From an uncultured Duncaniella sp. (GTDB lineage Bacteria; Bacteroidota; Bacteroidia; Bacteroidales; Muribaculaceae), in the NCBI GenBank assembly GCA_910587515.1, contig CAJULW010000009.1, forward strand, positions 1 through 46,302: a DNA stretch of 46,302 nt, read 5' to 3'. The notes below the pieces were generated by a model. The model did no database searches. It was not told the origin of the DNA and worked only from the letters and a program-made list of their open reading frames with translations. Numbering within the stretch: position 1 is the stretch's first letter; each line of letters opens with the position of its first letter. Made by a program: the position numbers and the translations under genes. Below are positions 24,557 through 34,700 of the stretch, piece by piece.

Positions 24557-26119
24557 ATGTCAATGATGACGCTACTACGTCGGGCTTTTGGATTTTCGGC
24601 CGACAACGAGGATGACGAGGATTATAATCCTTCCGACCCTACGTATGCCGCCTGCGGACAGTCGTCGGGCGATGACTCCCGTAATGAGCCTGTTCCGGAT
24701 AGAGATGATGCCACAGGAGCTAAAGACATTAATATCGATAGTATACCATCAGAACTTTTTGATGCGGTCATCGAGGTTTTCAACAATGATCAGCCGGATT
24801 TTGTCAGGCGGTGTCTCAATATCGAAGCCCAGCGTCGATATCTGATTTCATCTATTTCAGAGAGACTGCAGATTCGTATAGATTCGTTGGTAAGATCCGG
24901 AGAACAGAAATGGATCGAGGAAAAAAATATTCTTGAAAAAAGAATCTCTGAACTTGAAAGTGACGAAAACGAGACGTCGCGGCTTCGTAAAGAGAACCGG
25001 AGGCTGCAATTGAGTGTCGACCGACAGAAACGTGCTATGCTCGACCGTATAAACGATCTGGAATCACAGGTCGCGCGACAGAACGAGGAGAAGGAACGTT
25101 TCTACAGCAAAAGGCACGCTCCTGAAAAGGACGAACTTGTCAAAGCCAATGCAAGAATAAAGGAATTGGAGGACAATGCTTCTGATTTTGAATCGAGGAA
25201 GACTGATTTAGAGGCTCGCAGGACTGAATTTGAGTCGCAACGGATTGATTTTGAGTCACAGAAAACTGATTTTGAGTCACAGAAAACTGATTTTGAGTCA
25301 CAGAAAACTGATTTTGAGTCACAGAAAACTGATTTTGAAACTCAGTGTATAGATTTTGAGACGCGGAAGACAGATTTTGAATCTGAAAAAACACAATTTG
25401 AATATCAAAAAAACGAGTTTCAGCAATATAAAGATGATTTCGGACAGCAAAGAGACGAGTTCGAACAAGCTAAACTGACTTTCGAGCAAGAACGTGCGGA
25501 ATTAATCGCTGAATGCGAGAAATTACGGGAAGAGGTTGGGCGTCAGACAATTCTTAAAGAGCAGCTTGAAGTGAAGACTTCTATGAGCGACGCGATGATA
25601 AACGACCTTCGCAATCAAGCGGCTTCCGCTCGCAATGAACTTGAAAAAATGCGTCATGAGCAGGAGACGATAATGGAACAGATACGTGAGCAGCTTGACG
25701 GTTTTGAAGATCTGAAAGCGCGAAAGGACTCTAAAATCGCGGAACTGCAGGAGGCAAACGCATCATTGCGACGGACGATAGAAACCAATCTGTATAATCA
25801 GGCCAATAGCGAGATGCGCTTGCGGAGCGAGATAAAGCAGTTGAAGGCCAGACTTGAAAAACTGTCGCCAAAAACTGATGAAGATCCGGTTGGGGAACTT
25901 GTCAACACGTCGTCTGGTATTGTCCCGGGCGATCGTCAGCCGGAGGTCAAGAATACAGTCAGACGCCGCGGACGTCCGAAAAAAGTCCGTATCGATAATG
26001 AACTTGACAATACCGATTGGTTTTCAGGTGGATCCAAAGGCGAAAGCCAGGATTTCGGATATCATGAACCACCGCGTCGTCCTGTAAACGATAATGAAGC
26101 CCAACTTACATTGTTTTAA
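24557..26119 (+). CDS. Coiled-coil protein with AT-hook-like segment and C-terminal clamp-binding-like motif
   Basis: I do not recognise this 520-residue protein. There is no signal peptide, so it is cytoplasmic. Residues 1-60 are acidic and disordered-looking. Residues 61-115 (IPSELFDAVIEVFNND, then FVRRCLNIEAQRRYL) look like a small helical domain. Residues 118-435 are coiled coil, including a heptad array (210-315) of D-F-E-S-Q-K-T units. Residues 469-476 are RRRGRPKK, an AT-hook core. The last five residues (516-520) are Q-L-T-L-F, close to the bacterial beta-clamp consensus QL(S/D)LF and placed at the very end, as in other clamp partners. I infer a DNA-associated factor, perhaps linked to replication; none of this is proven. 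It heads an apparent operon with DPP IV 38 bases downstream. Confidence 0.85.
   Translation: MSMMTLLRRAFGFSADNEDDEDYNPSDPTYAACGQSSGDDSRNEPVPDRDDATGAKDINIDSIPSELFDAVIEVFNNDQPDFVRRCLNIEAQRRYLISSISERLQIRIDSLVRSGEQKWIEEKNILEKRISELESDENETSRLRKENRRLQLSVDRQKRAMLDRINDLESQVARQNEEKERFYSKRHAPEKDELVKANARIKELEDNASDFESRKTDLEARRTEFESQRIDFESQKTDFESQKTDFESQKTDFESQKTDFETQCIDFETRKTDFESEKTQFEYQKNEFQQYKDDFGQQRDEFEQAKLTFEQERAELIAECEKLREEVGRQTILKEQLEVKTSMSDAMINDLRNQAASARNELEKMRHEQETIMEQIREQLDGFEDLKARKDSKIAELQEANASLRRTIETNLYNQANSEMRLRSEIKQLKARLEKLSPKTDEDPVGELVNTSSGIVPGDRQPEVKNTVRRRGRPKKVRIDNELDNTDWFSGGSKGESQDFGYHEPPRRPVNDNEAQLTLF
25184..25498 (+). repeat. In-frame 21-bp tandem repeat array
   Basis: About fifteen 21-base units encode heptads of the type D-F-E-S-Q-K-T. 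Four units, at 25247-25267, 25268-25288, 25289-25309 and 25310-25330, are identical at every base; units on either side diverge progressively. Because 21 is a multiple of three, gain or loss of units would change the coiled-coil length without breaking the frame. Confidence 0.95.
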
Positions 26120-26157
26120 CCGGGCTATTTCATGCCTAACTAAGATAATAGATTGAA

Positions 26158-28350
26158 ATGAAACGATTTATTGCGTGCTTATTCGCTTCTGTTACGCTGC
26201 TTTCGTCGGAGGGGGCTGAGATTTACAATGACGCCTCTTTGGCGCCTTTCGTCTATCCCTCAAATAAGGTTGTCACAGTTTCTGCTCCGGCATATCTCGC
26301 AGACGGGCTGAGCTATCTCGGACTGTCAGAAGACGGGAAAAGGGTGATCAAATTCGATACGCGTACAGGTAAGGAATTGGAAACGGTGATGGATGTCACT
26401 CATACCAGAGAGACAACAATTTCTTCCATCGAAGATTTTCTCCTAAGCCCCGACGGGTCAAAATTGCTTCTCGGACGAGAGCGGAAGATGATCTATCGCA
26501 GGTCGTCGGTCGCAAAATATTATGTATATGACATCCGTACGAGGCAACTGATGCCGCTTTCCGATAAATTCGAATTTCAGCGAGCACCGCTGTTTTCTCC
26601 CGATGGAAGGATGGTGGCGTTTGTCGCGGACGATAATAATATCCATATCCGTAAGATTGATTTTGGGACAGAGGTTGCCGTAACGACAGATGGATGCCAG
26701 GGCAAAATTATCAATGGAGTGCCTGATTGGGTCTATGAAGAGGAATTCACGACCTCTTGCTCTATGGCCTGGGCTCCTGATAATATGACATTATGCTATA
26801 TCAAGTATGACGAGGCCGATGTCCCGGCATACTCGTTCCCTTTATACGAAGGCACTTGCGATCCGATGAGGCAATATGCGCTTTATCCCGGAGATTTTAC
26901 ATATAAATATCCCGTAGCCGGTGAACCGAATTCAAAAGTGAGCGTTCATAGTTATGATATAGACAACCGTAAAACCAAGAATTTGGATATTCCTGCTGGA
27001 AATATCGAGTATATACCGAGAATAGCCTATGGTGGAAGTGCGGATCGGTTGATGGTCGCCACTCTCAATCGCGCCCAGACACGCATGGAGCTGTTCTCGA
27101 TCAATCCCAGGTCGAATGTAGCCAAATCAATACTTGTCGAAGAGGAGTCGGCATGGCTCGAGCCTTGCACGTATGAGGATCTGACATTCAATGCCGATAA
27201 TTTTGTGGTGCTTTCTTCTCGTAGCGGATTCGTACATGCCTATCAGTATACTTATGCGGGAGCTCTTGCCAAAACTATTTCACATGGCGAATATGATGTA
27301 ACCGCCTATTATGGAGCGGATTCAAAAGGTAATCATTATTTACAGTCGACAGCGACCGGGGCGGTGAATCGTGTGGTCTCCCGTATTGATGCCAAAGGAA
27401 CGATGAAACATCTTACCCCAGAGAGAGGCTATGCGTCGGCATGGTTCGCTCCGTCGATGGGGTATTATACTGTCAAATACAGTAATTCGTCCACCGCTCC
27501 CGTTTATACTTTGCGGACTATCGCTGATAAGGATGTCAGGGTCATTGAAGATAACTCTGAGGTGAATTCAAAATATTCGTCAGTACCTAAAAAAGAGTTC
27601 ATAAGGATCGATACAGGCGATGGGGTGGAGATAAACGCCTATATAATAAAACCTTCTGATTTTGATCCTACGCGCAGATATCCGGTAATAATGCACCAGT
27701 ACAGCGGCCCCGGCTCTCAGCAGGTGCTTGATGTCTGGGGTGTAGACTGGATGCAGTATGCTGCGTCGCAGGGTTATATAGTTATATGTGCCGATGGCCG
27801 TGGAACCGGTGGCCGTGGGCGCAAATGGGAGACTGCAGTCTATAGAAATCTCGGCCATTACGAAACGATAGACCAATGTAATGTCGCTCGTTGGGCAGCC
27901 CGTCAGCCATACGTCGACGGAAACAGGATCGGAATTTGCGGTTGGAGCTACGGTGGTTATGAGACACTTATGTCAGTGTCGGCTCAGAATTCACCTTTTG
28001 CGGCTGCTGTAGCGATAGCCCCTGTGACCGATTGGCGTTACTATGATAGCATTTATGCCGAACGCTATATGCTTACTCCGCGTGAAAATGAGGAGGGATA
28101 TGAAAGTTCAGCCCCGATAAAACATGTAGACCGGCTTGATGTTCCGTTGTTGATAATGCACGGTACGGCTGACGATAATGTCCATTTTATGAATGCGGTT
28201 CAATATGCCTCCGCTTTGCAGGCCGCGGGAAAATGGTGCGATATGTTTATTTATCCTAACATGAATCATTCCATTAACGGTTGTGATGCGCGTCTATCGG
28301 TGTATTCACGTATGCTGGCATATTTTAATCGAACACTTAAGAATGTATAA
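26158..28350 (+). CDS. Dipeptidyl peptidase IV (S9B serine peptidase)
   Basis: DPP IV removes X-Pro or X-Ala dipeptides from peptide N-termini. The 730-residue protein has a signal peptide (MKRFIACLFASVTLLSSEGA), so it is periplasmic or surface-exposed. An N-terminal beta-propeller contains the signature D-W-V-Y-E-E-E-F with the substrate-amine-binding glutamates near 194-196. The alpha/beta-hydrolase domain has the oxyanion tyrosine in YSGPGSQQV, the nucleophile S597 in GWSYGGY, D672 in GTADDNVHF and H704 in NMNHSI. The triad is complete. It probably supplies dipeptides for amino acid use, a common trait of gut Bacteroidales. It sits between the coiled-coil gene and a membrane protein gene (35-base gap), so it seems to share their transcript. 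Confidence 0.96.
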   Translation: MKRFIACLFASVTLLSSEGAEIYNDASLAPFVYPSNKVVTVSAPAYLADGLSYLGLSEDGKRVIKFDTRTGKELETVMDVTHTRETTISSIEDFLLSPDGSKLLLGRERKMIYRRSSVAKYYVYDIRTRQLMPLSDKFEFQRAPLFSPDGRMVAFVADDNNIHIRKIDFGTEVAVTTDGCQGKIINGVPDWVYEEEFTTSCSMAWAPDNMTLCYIKYDEADVPAYSFPLYEGTCDPMRQYALYPGDFTYKYPVAGEPNSKVSVHSYDIDNRKTKNLDIPAGNIEYIPRIAYGGSADRLMVATLNRAQTRMELFSINPRSNVAKSILVEEESAWLEPCTYEDLTFNADNFVVLSSRSGFVHAYQYTYAGALAKTISHGEYDVTAYYGADSKGNHYLQSTATGAVNRVVSRIDAKGTMKHLTPERGYASAWFAPSMGYYTVKYSNSSTAPVYTLRTIADKDVRVIEDNSEVNSKYSSVPKKEFIRIDTGDGVEINAYIIKPSDFDPTRRYPVIMHQYSGPGSQQVLDVWGVDWMQYAASQGYIVICADGRGTGGRGRKWETAVYRNLGHYETIDQCNVARWAARQPYVDGNRIGICGWSYGGYETLMSVSAQNSPFAAAVAIAPVTDWRYYDSIYAERYMLTPRENEEGYESSAPIKHVDRLDVPLLIMHGTADDNVHFMNAVQYASALQAAGKWCDMFIYPNMNHSINGCDARLSVYSRMLAYFNRTLKNV

Positions 28351-28385
28351 TGACGGTTTAGTGTCAACTACGATATAATAAATAT

Positions 28386-29738
28386 ATGTCTCATCGTCAC
28401 CATATCACGAATGAAAGCGCGATTTTTTCGCTTTGGCTCAATTGGACCATGGCTGTAGGGTCGCTTGCTTTGCCTGAATTTGCCGGGTTGATGTTGCCGA
28501 AAACCTGGATTCCTTTTGTAATTTTCGGATTGATCATACTTCTGACACTGTATAGACGCAGTTCCATCACTGCTTCCGACTCCACATCATGTGATCTTAT
28601 ACAGATGATATGCCAGCGTGCTCTTGGCGTTTCTGCCATTATAATGCTTGTGATAGCTGTGGCTTATGCTCGGGGGTTCATAGAGATTTTCTATCCGGAG
28701 GAGGTGCTAAACCTTCATATCCCTTATCTGACAATATTGATTCTCGGGCCGTCGGCTTCGGTCATGTGTATGGTCGCAATGTTTAAAGGTCATAATTCGG
28801 ATGTGTGTCGTCGTTGTATTATAAAGCATGGAAACGCTTCGGAGCGAGGGTTTCTCGGAAAAATATTTCTTCAGGAGAGCCGCTATCAGGTCCGTCTGCT
28901 TTTTGTGCTTTCTACCGCGCTTTCAGTGGCGGGATGGTTATATTACTGGTATCTGTATGTCAATGTCAATCTGAACCTGACAGACCTCTTTGTGTTCAAT
29001 TGGGTTCCTGTGATATTTTATGCTCTCTCGATAATATATCTCGGTATGAGATATTTTACCTTGTGGGGATATTATTATAATCATATCGAGCTAAATCCTC
29101 GAAACAACACGGCTACTACGACTATCCGTTATCTGATTCTTTGTGGAGATGATATTTTTCTGAATCGCAACGACGATGGTTTCAGCGATATTCCGGATGA
29201 GAACAAATATGACACTCCTGCCGGAATGTGTCTGCCTTTCCGGAACCGGCTTGACCTCTCGGAAGCGGATCATGTGTTTAATGATATAAGCGGTCTCTCC
29301 GACAGTGATTATTCGATGCGTTTTATGTATAAGAGTTCCGATGTGTCTGGATTGAGCAATATATATCATTATATATGTTGTGTGAAGGACAGGACGGTTC
29401 TTGACGGTGCGACCTTGACGGGAAGATGGTTCACGTTGTCGCAACTGCAGCGCCTGCTCTACAATCATGATCTTTCACCGATGCTTGCAACGGAGATACA
29501 TCGCCTTTATACTGTGACAATGGCTTGGAAAACCTATAGCAGTGACGGGCGGAGGCTATATAAGATAAAGAATTACAGACCGAGTTTCCGTCTTAATGGT
29601 ATTTGCGACTGGGATGTGGACTTCAATAATCCTCAGTGGCTTGAGGTCGCTCGTTTCAACGAAGACAAGCCTTTTTTTCGCCTACGTCGGCTGTTGCAGC
29701 ATGGACGTGGACATTCCGATAGGCTGATTGAATCATGA
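28386..29738 (+). CDS. Multi-pass membrane protein with a degenerate Nudix-like domain
   Basis: I do not recognise this 450-residue protein as a whole. Residues 1-230 hold about six hydrophobic segments (near 14-34, 42-57, 82-97, 112-133, 169-191 and 202-223). A basic C-x-x-C loop (CRRC at 141-144) lies between the fourth and fifth. Residues 247-375 look like a Nudix fold: a strand (RYLILCGDDIFLNRN), a P-A-G start at 278-280, a helix ending I-S-G-L at 301-304 where Nudix boxes end E-T-G-L, a strand YHYICCV, and G-R-W-F-T-L-S-Q-L at 346-354, typical of the Nudix C-terminus. The REUxEE glutamates are missing (HVFNDI instead). It overlaps miaA by four bases (ATGA). A sensor or binding role is inference only. 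Confidence 0.85.
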   Translation: MSHRHHITNESAIFSLWLNWTMAVGSLALPEFAGLMLPKTWIPFVIFGLIILLTLYRRSSITASDSTSCDLIQMICQRALGVSAIIMLVIAVAYARGFIEIFYPEEVLNLHIPYLTILILGPSASVMCMVAMFKGHNSDVCRRCIIKHGNASERGFLGKIFLQESRYQVRLLFVLSTALSVAGWLYYWYLYVNVNLNLTDLFVFNWVPVIFYALSIIYLGMRYFTLWGYYYNHIELNPRNNTATTTIRYLILCGDDIFLNRNDDGFSDIPDENKYDTPAGMCLPFRNRLDLSEADHVFNDISGLSDSDYSMRFMYKSSDVSGLSNIYHYICCVKDRTVLDGATLTGRWFTLSQLQRLLYNHDLSPMLATEIHRLYTVTMAWKTYSSDGRRLYKIKNYRPSFRLNGICDWDVDFNNPQWLEVARFNEDKPFFRLRRLLQHGRGHSDRLIES

Positions 29739-30682
29739 GCGGTGATGTGTCAGAGAGCCTACGGCCCGGAATGGCCAAAGAGCCTTCGCTTATTGTGATA
29801 ACCGGTCCCACGGCGTCCGGGAAGACTCGTCGTGCGGTTGATTTGGCCAAAGCTATAGGAGGTGAGATTATCAGTGCCGATTCCAGACAGATATATAGAG
29901 GCATGGACCTTGGTACCGGCAAGGATATAGAGGAATACGGAGATATACCTTTCCACCTGATAGATATCTGTCCCGCTGGATATAAGTATAATCTTTATGA
30001 ATTTCTTCGGGACTATGAATCTGTGAGAAGAGAGATAATAGCCCGTGGCAAGCGGCCGATACTCTGTGGTGGAACAGGTTTGTATGTCGAAAGTGTCCTT
30101 AAAGGACTGCGATTGCCAGAGGTCCCGGAAAACACTGTTTTGCGGTTATCACTTGAGGGTAAGAGCCTCGATGAACTGACGGAGATACTCTCATCGATGA
30201 AATCTCTCCACAATATGACTGATGTCGATACTTCCAAACGAGCTATACGCGCGATTGAAATACAGACATATTATAACGAACATCCCGATGCAGCCGTAAA
30301 TGCCGAGCCTCATCCTCTCACGGATGCTGTTGTCATAGGGGTGGATGTCGATCGCGAAACTCGACGCAGACGCATAACCGAGAGATTGCATGCCCGTCTT
30401 GATAGCGGTATGGTTGACGAGGTCAGGCGTCTGCTTGATTCCGGTATTCAGGCTGCCGATCTGATATATTACGGTCTTGAATACAAATTTTTGACACTTT
30501 TCATCACCGGTGCGCTCGGTTACGAAGAGATGGTGTCTGGTTTGGAGATAGCCATCCATCAGTTTGCCAAGCGGCAGATGACGTGGTTTCGCGGCATGGA
30601 AAAGCGTGGGTTCCCGATCCATTGGCTTCCTTATGATCTTTCCGCGTCGGATTTTGTGGACAGAGTCATGTCGTTGATCTGA
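29735..30682 (+). CDS. miaA: tRNA dimethylallyltransferase MiaA
   Basis: MiaA adds a dimethylallyl group to the N6 of A37 in tRNAs that read UNN codons. The 315-residue protein has the P-loop GPTASGKT near residue 28, then DSRQIYRGMDLGTGKD, the HLIDI motif, and GGTGLYVESVLKGL. The C-terminal QFAKRQMTWFRGMEK is diagnostic for the tRNA-binding end of the family. An in-frame ATG at 29771 (MAKEPSLIVITGP) is an alternative start close to the P-loop. The gene overlaps the upstream membrane protein gene by four bases, so expression is probably coupled. Both leucine tRNAs in this window, with UAG and UAA anticodons, belong to the leucine set, and the UAA one is a usual MiaA substrate. Confidence 0.95.
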   Translation: MSGDVSESLRPGMAKEPSLIVITGPTASGKTRRAVDLAKAIGGEIISADSRQIYRGMDLGTGKDIEEYGDIPFHLIDICPAGYKYNLYEFLRDYESVRREIIARGKRPILCGGTGLYVESVLKGLRLPEVPENTVLRLSLEGKSLDELTEILSSMKSLHNMTDVDTSKRAIRAIEIQTYYNEHPDAAVNAEPHPLTDAVVIGVDVDRETRRRRITERLHARLDSGMVDEVRRLLDSGIQAADLIYYGLEYKFLTLFITGALGYEEMVSGLEIAIHQFAKRQMTWFRGMEKRGFPIHWLPYDLSASDFVDRVMSLI

Positions 30683-30704
30683 ATCGGATTGGAAATGACT
30701 CTGT
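30660..30704. terminator. Possible weak terminator between miaA and fmt
   Basis: ACAGAGTCAT (30660-30669) and ATGACTCTGT (30695-30704) form a perfect 10-base inverted repeat spanning the miaA stop codon, 21 bases from the convergent fmt stop. The 25-base loop and lack of a strong T-run make it weak. No better terminator is visible in this 43-base gap. Confidence 0.35.
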
Positions 30705-30725
30705 TAGGTCGATTTTAAGAGATCG

Positions 30726-31739
30726 CTATTCGAATCGAGGAGAGGATAGGCGTGAGCCACGAAGGAAATCGGGGGTGGGCATACGTCTTTTGCCGGGAGA
30801 CTGTAGACTGAGTATTTCTATTTTTAATCCGTCTCCGGTGTCTACATATAGACGGTTGCCGTCGATGTATATTTTCCCCGGATTAGGGTTCATGGCACTT
30901 CTGTCTTCATTTTCAATCGCATGATTAAGGTCTGCGTTATCGTATGTGGAAAGAATTCTGGTTTCAAAAATTTTGACTGCTCCGATTTCACTCTCACCGT
31001 CATGGAGGCTTGACCATGCCGCTGGATATGGTGAAAGACCGCGGACAAGATTATGTATTTTTTCAGCCGGGGAATTCCAGTCTATCCGACAGGTTTCCTT
31101 GAATATTTTGGGTGCTGGTGTAGGTTCGGAGTCACCGGTCAGTTGATCCTGCGGGATAGGAGATAGAGTGCCATCTATGATATCGTTGATAGTCTTGATT
31201 GTCAGATCGGCTCCGAGAATCATGAGGCGATCGTGTACGTCGCCTACATTGTCGGTGGGGAGAATTTCGATACGTTCTTGGGCTATTATATCACCGGTAT
31301 CGATTTCGTGTTTCAGGAAGAATGTGGTGACTCCCGTCTCTGTGTCACCGTTTATGACAGCCCAATTGATTGGAGCGGCTCCACGGTAGCGGGGAAGGAG
31401 TGACGCATGAAGGTTGAATGTCCCGAGGCGGGGCATTGTCCACACCACTTCCGGAAGCATACGGAATGCGATCACAACGAAGAGGTCGGCTTCAAGAGAG
31501 CGAAGCTCTTCGATAAAATCCGGATCTTTGAGCTTCACCGGCTGCATAAGTTTTAGGCCGTTGGCTACAGCGAATTCCTTTACCGGAGATTGATACATCT
31601 TGTGTCCTCGGCCTGCCGGTTTGTCGGGCATTGTCACGACACCTACGATATTGTGGCCTGCGTTCAATATGCGTCGCAGACTTTCTACTGCAAATTCAGG
31701 GGTGCCGAGAAAAACTATTTTAAGATCAGTATTGCTCAT
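30726..31739 (-). CDS. fmt: Methionyl-tRNA formyltransferase
   Basis: Fmt formylates the methionine on initiator tRNA using 10-formyltetrahydrofolate. The 337-residue protein starts at ATG 31739. The N-domain opens with IVFLGTPEFAVESLRRI. The catalytic region contains FNLHASLLPRYRGAAPINWAVINGD (His and the SLLP folate-site motif) and the nearby Asp of HEIDTGDII. The C-terminal OB-fold tRNA-binding domain covers about 215-330 (CRIDWNSPAEKIHNLVRGLSPYPAAW). Length and motif order are standard. It is the last gene of the trpB2-porU-fmt run, 30 bases after porU. No deformylase gene is adjacent. Confidence 0.97.
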   Translation of the reverse strand: MSNTDLKIVFLGTPEFAVESLRRILNAGHNIVGVVTMPDKPAGRGHKMYQSPVKEFAVANGLKLMQPVKLKDPDFIEELRSLEADLFVVIAFRMLPEVVWTMPRLGTFNLHASLLPRYRGAAPINWAVINGDTETGVTTFFLKHEIDTGDIIAQERIEILPTDNVGDVHDRLMILGADLTIKTINDIIDGTLSPIPQDQLTGDSEPTPAPKIFKETCRIDWNSPAEKIHNLVRGLSPYPAAWSSLHDGESEIGAVKIFETRILSTYDNADLNHAIENEDRSAMNPNPGKIYIDGNRLYVDTGDGLKIEILSLQSPGKRRMPTPDFLRGSRLSSPRFE

Positions 31740-31769
31740 TGTCGGATTGTATATGATTTTGAGAGTTAT

Positions 31770-34700
31770 TTAATTTAAGGTGGGATTATATGGATGTACG
31801 ACTATGAAAGGGATTTTTGTGGTCGATCCATAGCGCGGAGGAGATTTGAAAATGACGTATGCCTGGTATCGTCCGTTCGGGATGACTGTCCCGTCGGTTG
31901 ATCTGAGATTCCATAAGTACGGGAAAGATATGCGCTCTTGTCTGAAAACGGTATTTCCTTTAAAATCTTGTATCAGGAGTGTCGATTCCGTTTCGGATGA
32001 CAGAGTGGGCTGAAGTGAAAATTCGATATGGTCTCGTGCCACAGTACAATCTGTGGACAGGATTGCCTTTAAAGGAGTGTTTATAACTGTGAAATGAATA
32101 GACTCTGATGATGTGTTTCCTGCGATGTCGCGTGCGTATATTTTTATGTGATGATGTCCGTCGGAAAGATTGGTGAGATGGAGAGGCAATCTTGCGTTTC
32201 CGTCAGGTTCGTGGCGTAATAATGATGGGGCGAAGGGGATGGACGCACCGTCGAGTGTGACGCGGATAGCCGATCCTATGACCGATCCGCTGTTTGCGAT
32301 ACCGCTTCCGGTATCAAGTATTGAGATGTTTATAGATACTGAGGGACTATATACCTTTTCTTCTTGCGGCTCAATCGAAAAAGTGATATGTGGGGGGATT
32401 GTGTCGGTGTTGGGTTCGGAATGCTTCTGTGAGGAAAGGATCACTTTGCCGTAAGATCCGTATGCCATACGCCCGTCGTCGCTATATGCGTGGAATGTCA
32501 TCATGGTTGTGTCCGGGCGTGAACTTCGAGGTGTAGTCATTTCGGTTTCCCAGGAGCCTTCGGTTACTCGCGTGCAGATTTCATGGAGTATTGAATCTTC
32601 AATGTCTATGTCATGTATTGTAACGGGAGAGTCGTAGAGTGTTAATGTCAGATTTCCATTGAATGTCGTGTCCAGTTTGCCGTCAAAGTCTGTTACCTTT
32701 CCTTTGAGTTCGAGTTGATCACATACTTCCGCATAGCAACTGTCTTTACTCGTGTGCCCGTTTATCGATATCAGTGATATTTCTTTGTCCGGTCGTCGGA
32801 GTGGCAAGGCCGGATCTCCTATTAGGTTATAACAGAGGTTGTTCGTGCGTTGGTTTGCGGCTAACCTTGAGGTTGTGTTGACGGCATTGCGCCATATGTC
32901 GCCGATGTGGTTCAGACTTTCATTGCCGTATAGTTGTCGGACGAACTCTTCGTTCAGCGCACGGTTGTTGGCAAGGTATACCGCTCTTCCGGCTCCGATA
33001 ACAGCTATCGGGCCTGCCGGGTTGAAAAACATGGCTGTCCCTATTCCTCGTGACTCATGATCTATCGGCGAGGTGTCGCAACTTGACAAAAATACAATCG
33101 GCATAGAGCCGTAGACAAGATTTGCGGTGTTGTTTATCGTGAGTATGTCACTGAGAGCCGATGGAGATGAGTGGCCTGTATAGTTGAACAGCATCGGGCC
33201 GCGGGGAAGTTGGACGGTTAGCGGTCTGAATGCTGAAGATATATTGCTGCCGGTTGATGGATATAGTTGTGGATAGATGCGTGAACATGCTTTCTCAGGA
33301 GTTTGTGAATTGATTATTTTGAAAAGATTTTCGGAACTTTCCAAATGGGTATCCGAGTCGCCTTCGCAGCAGGCGAGGAGCGCGAGGCCGAACCTGCCTG
33401 CGAGGCGTGGATCGTTGAGATATGCGATACATTTATTGACGAATATCCGGGCCTCTTCACCGGTCAAGACTGGTGCGCGACCGATGCTTATTGGGATTTC
33501 CACATAATTCTCGGCTATATTCGCAGGAATTTTGGAACCGGGCATTCCGAAGTAAAGATCTGAGGCATGGCAACGGGTGTCATATCTGGCATGATCGATA
33601 TATTCAGTCTGATAACCGATGAGATGTTTGGGTGGTTCTGCCGTGATTTTTCTCGGGGTGTTTGTCGATGCGCCAAAAAGTAGCAGGTAGCGTAGCGGCC
33701 TGTCGGCTCGAGACCGGAGCAAGTCTACGAATTTTCGGATTGCATTGGGATGAGGTGATCCTGAGGAAAACTCATTGAATATATCTTCTTGACATGCCAC
33801 CGCGACATTTAATCCTTGGATATCGCGATGGGCGGAGGCAAGACGTTCGGCTTCATGGCGAAATTTTTCTGTGGTGACTATGAGATAATCGACAGACGGA
33901 GATGAGTGTAGATTCTGATTGCGGACTGTTCCCGCAAAGGTGGGGGCAGGCAATTTTGAATCGGTGGTGAATGCGCAAATGCGTCTCGGTAGCGAGGGAG
34001 ATGCGTAGGGTAAGGTCACGATTCGTGTTGTCTCGTGTTCGTAGAAAACATCAATGTCTATCGGATTGACGGGCGTGGTGACATCCCAGACCATAAGATT
34101 TTTGGGACAATCATGTATGCGGGCCGTAATGTTTTCGTTGGAAGGGGGGAAGTCCATGATTGTGGACTTCTGTTGGTGAAATCTGTTGAGGCGTGAGTAT
34201 ATGAAATATGCTTCGGAGATGGCGAGCAGGCTGAAGCGGTTGCCTTTTTTCGATGAAAACGTTATTGAGAATTCCGAATCCGAAACAAATTTGACCGGAA
34301 TCTTTTTGATGACTACACGGCTGTAGAGAAGATTGTCTTCATCGTTGGCTCGGACGGCTCCGGTAGTGAAAGGACCAGGCTCTATATTACCAGACAGTTT
34401 TATGTCCATGGCTTGTGGGGAAGACTCGCTGTGGCGGAATATGTAACGGTAGGCTATATGTCCTTCTCCTTGATAGTCGCATGACCGGAATTTCATTATC
34501 AGCCCGTCTGGTTGCTGTGAAAAATTCCTGGAATAGAAGAATACGCCTCCGGCGGCTGGATTATATTCTTCCGGTTGGCGAAAGTCAAAGAATGTATGAG
34601 TGTCTGACGGATGGGCGGATGGCTGTGACGAGCGGTGGTCTATTTCTTTAGGGCTGTTGTTGTCATTTAGGAAATAGTATGACCCGCGTGAATAGTGGTT

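Noticed and set aside
25247..25330. CRISPR array
   Set aside because: The 21-base units are directly adjacent with no spacers and encode in-frame heptads; there are no cas genes.
25140..25394. Minus-strand frame with Q-F-S-V-T-Q-N repeats
   Set aside because: It is the reverse reading of the 21-base repeats in the coiled-coil gene.
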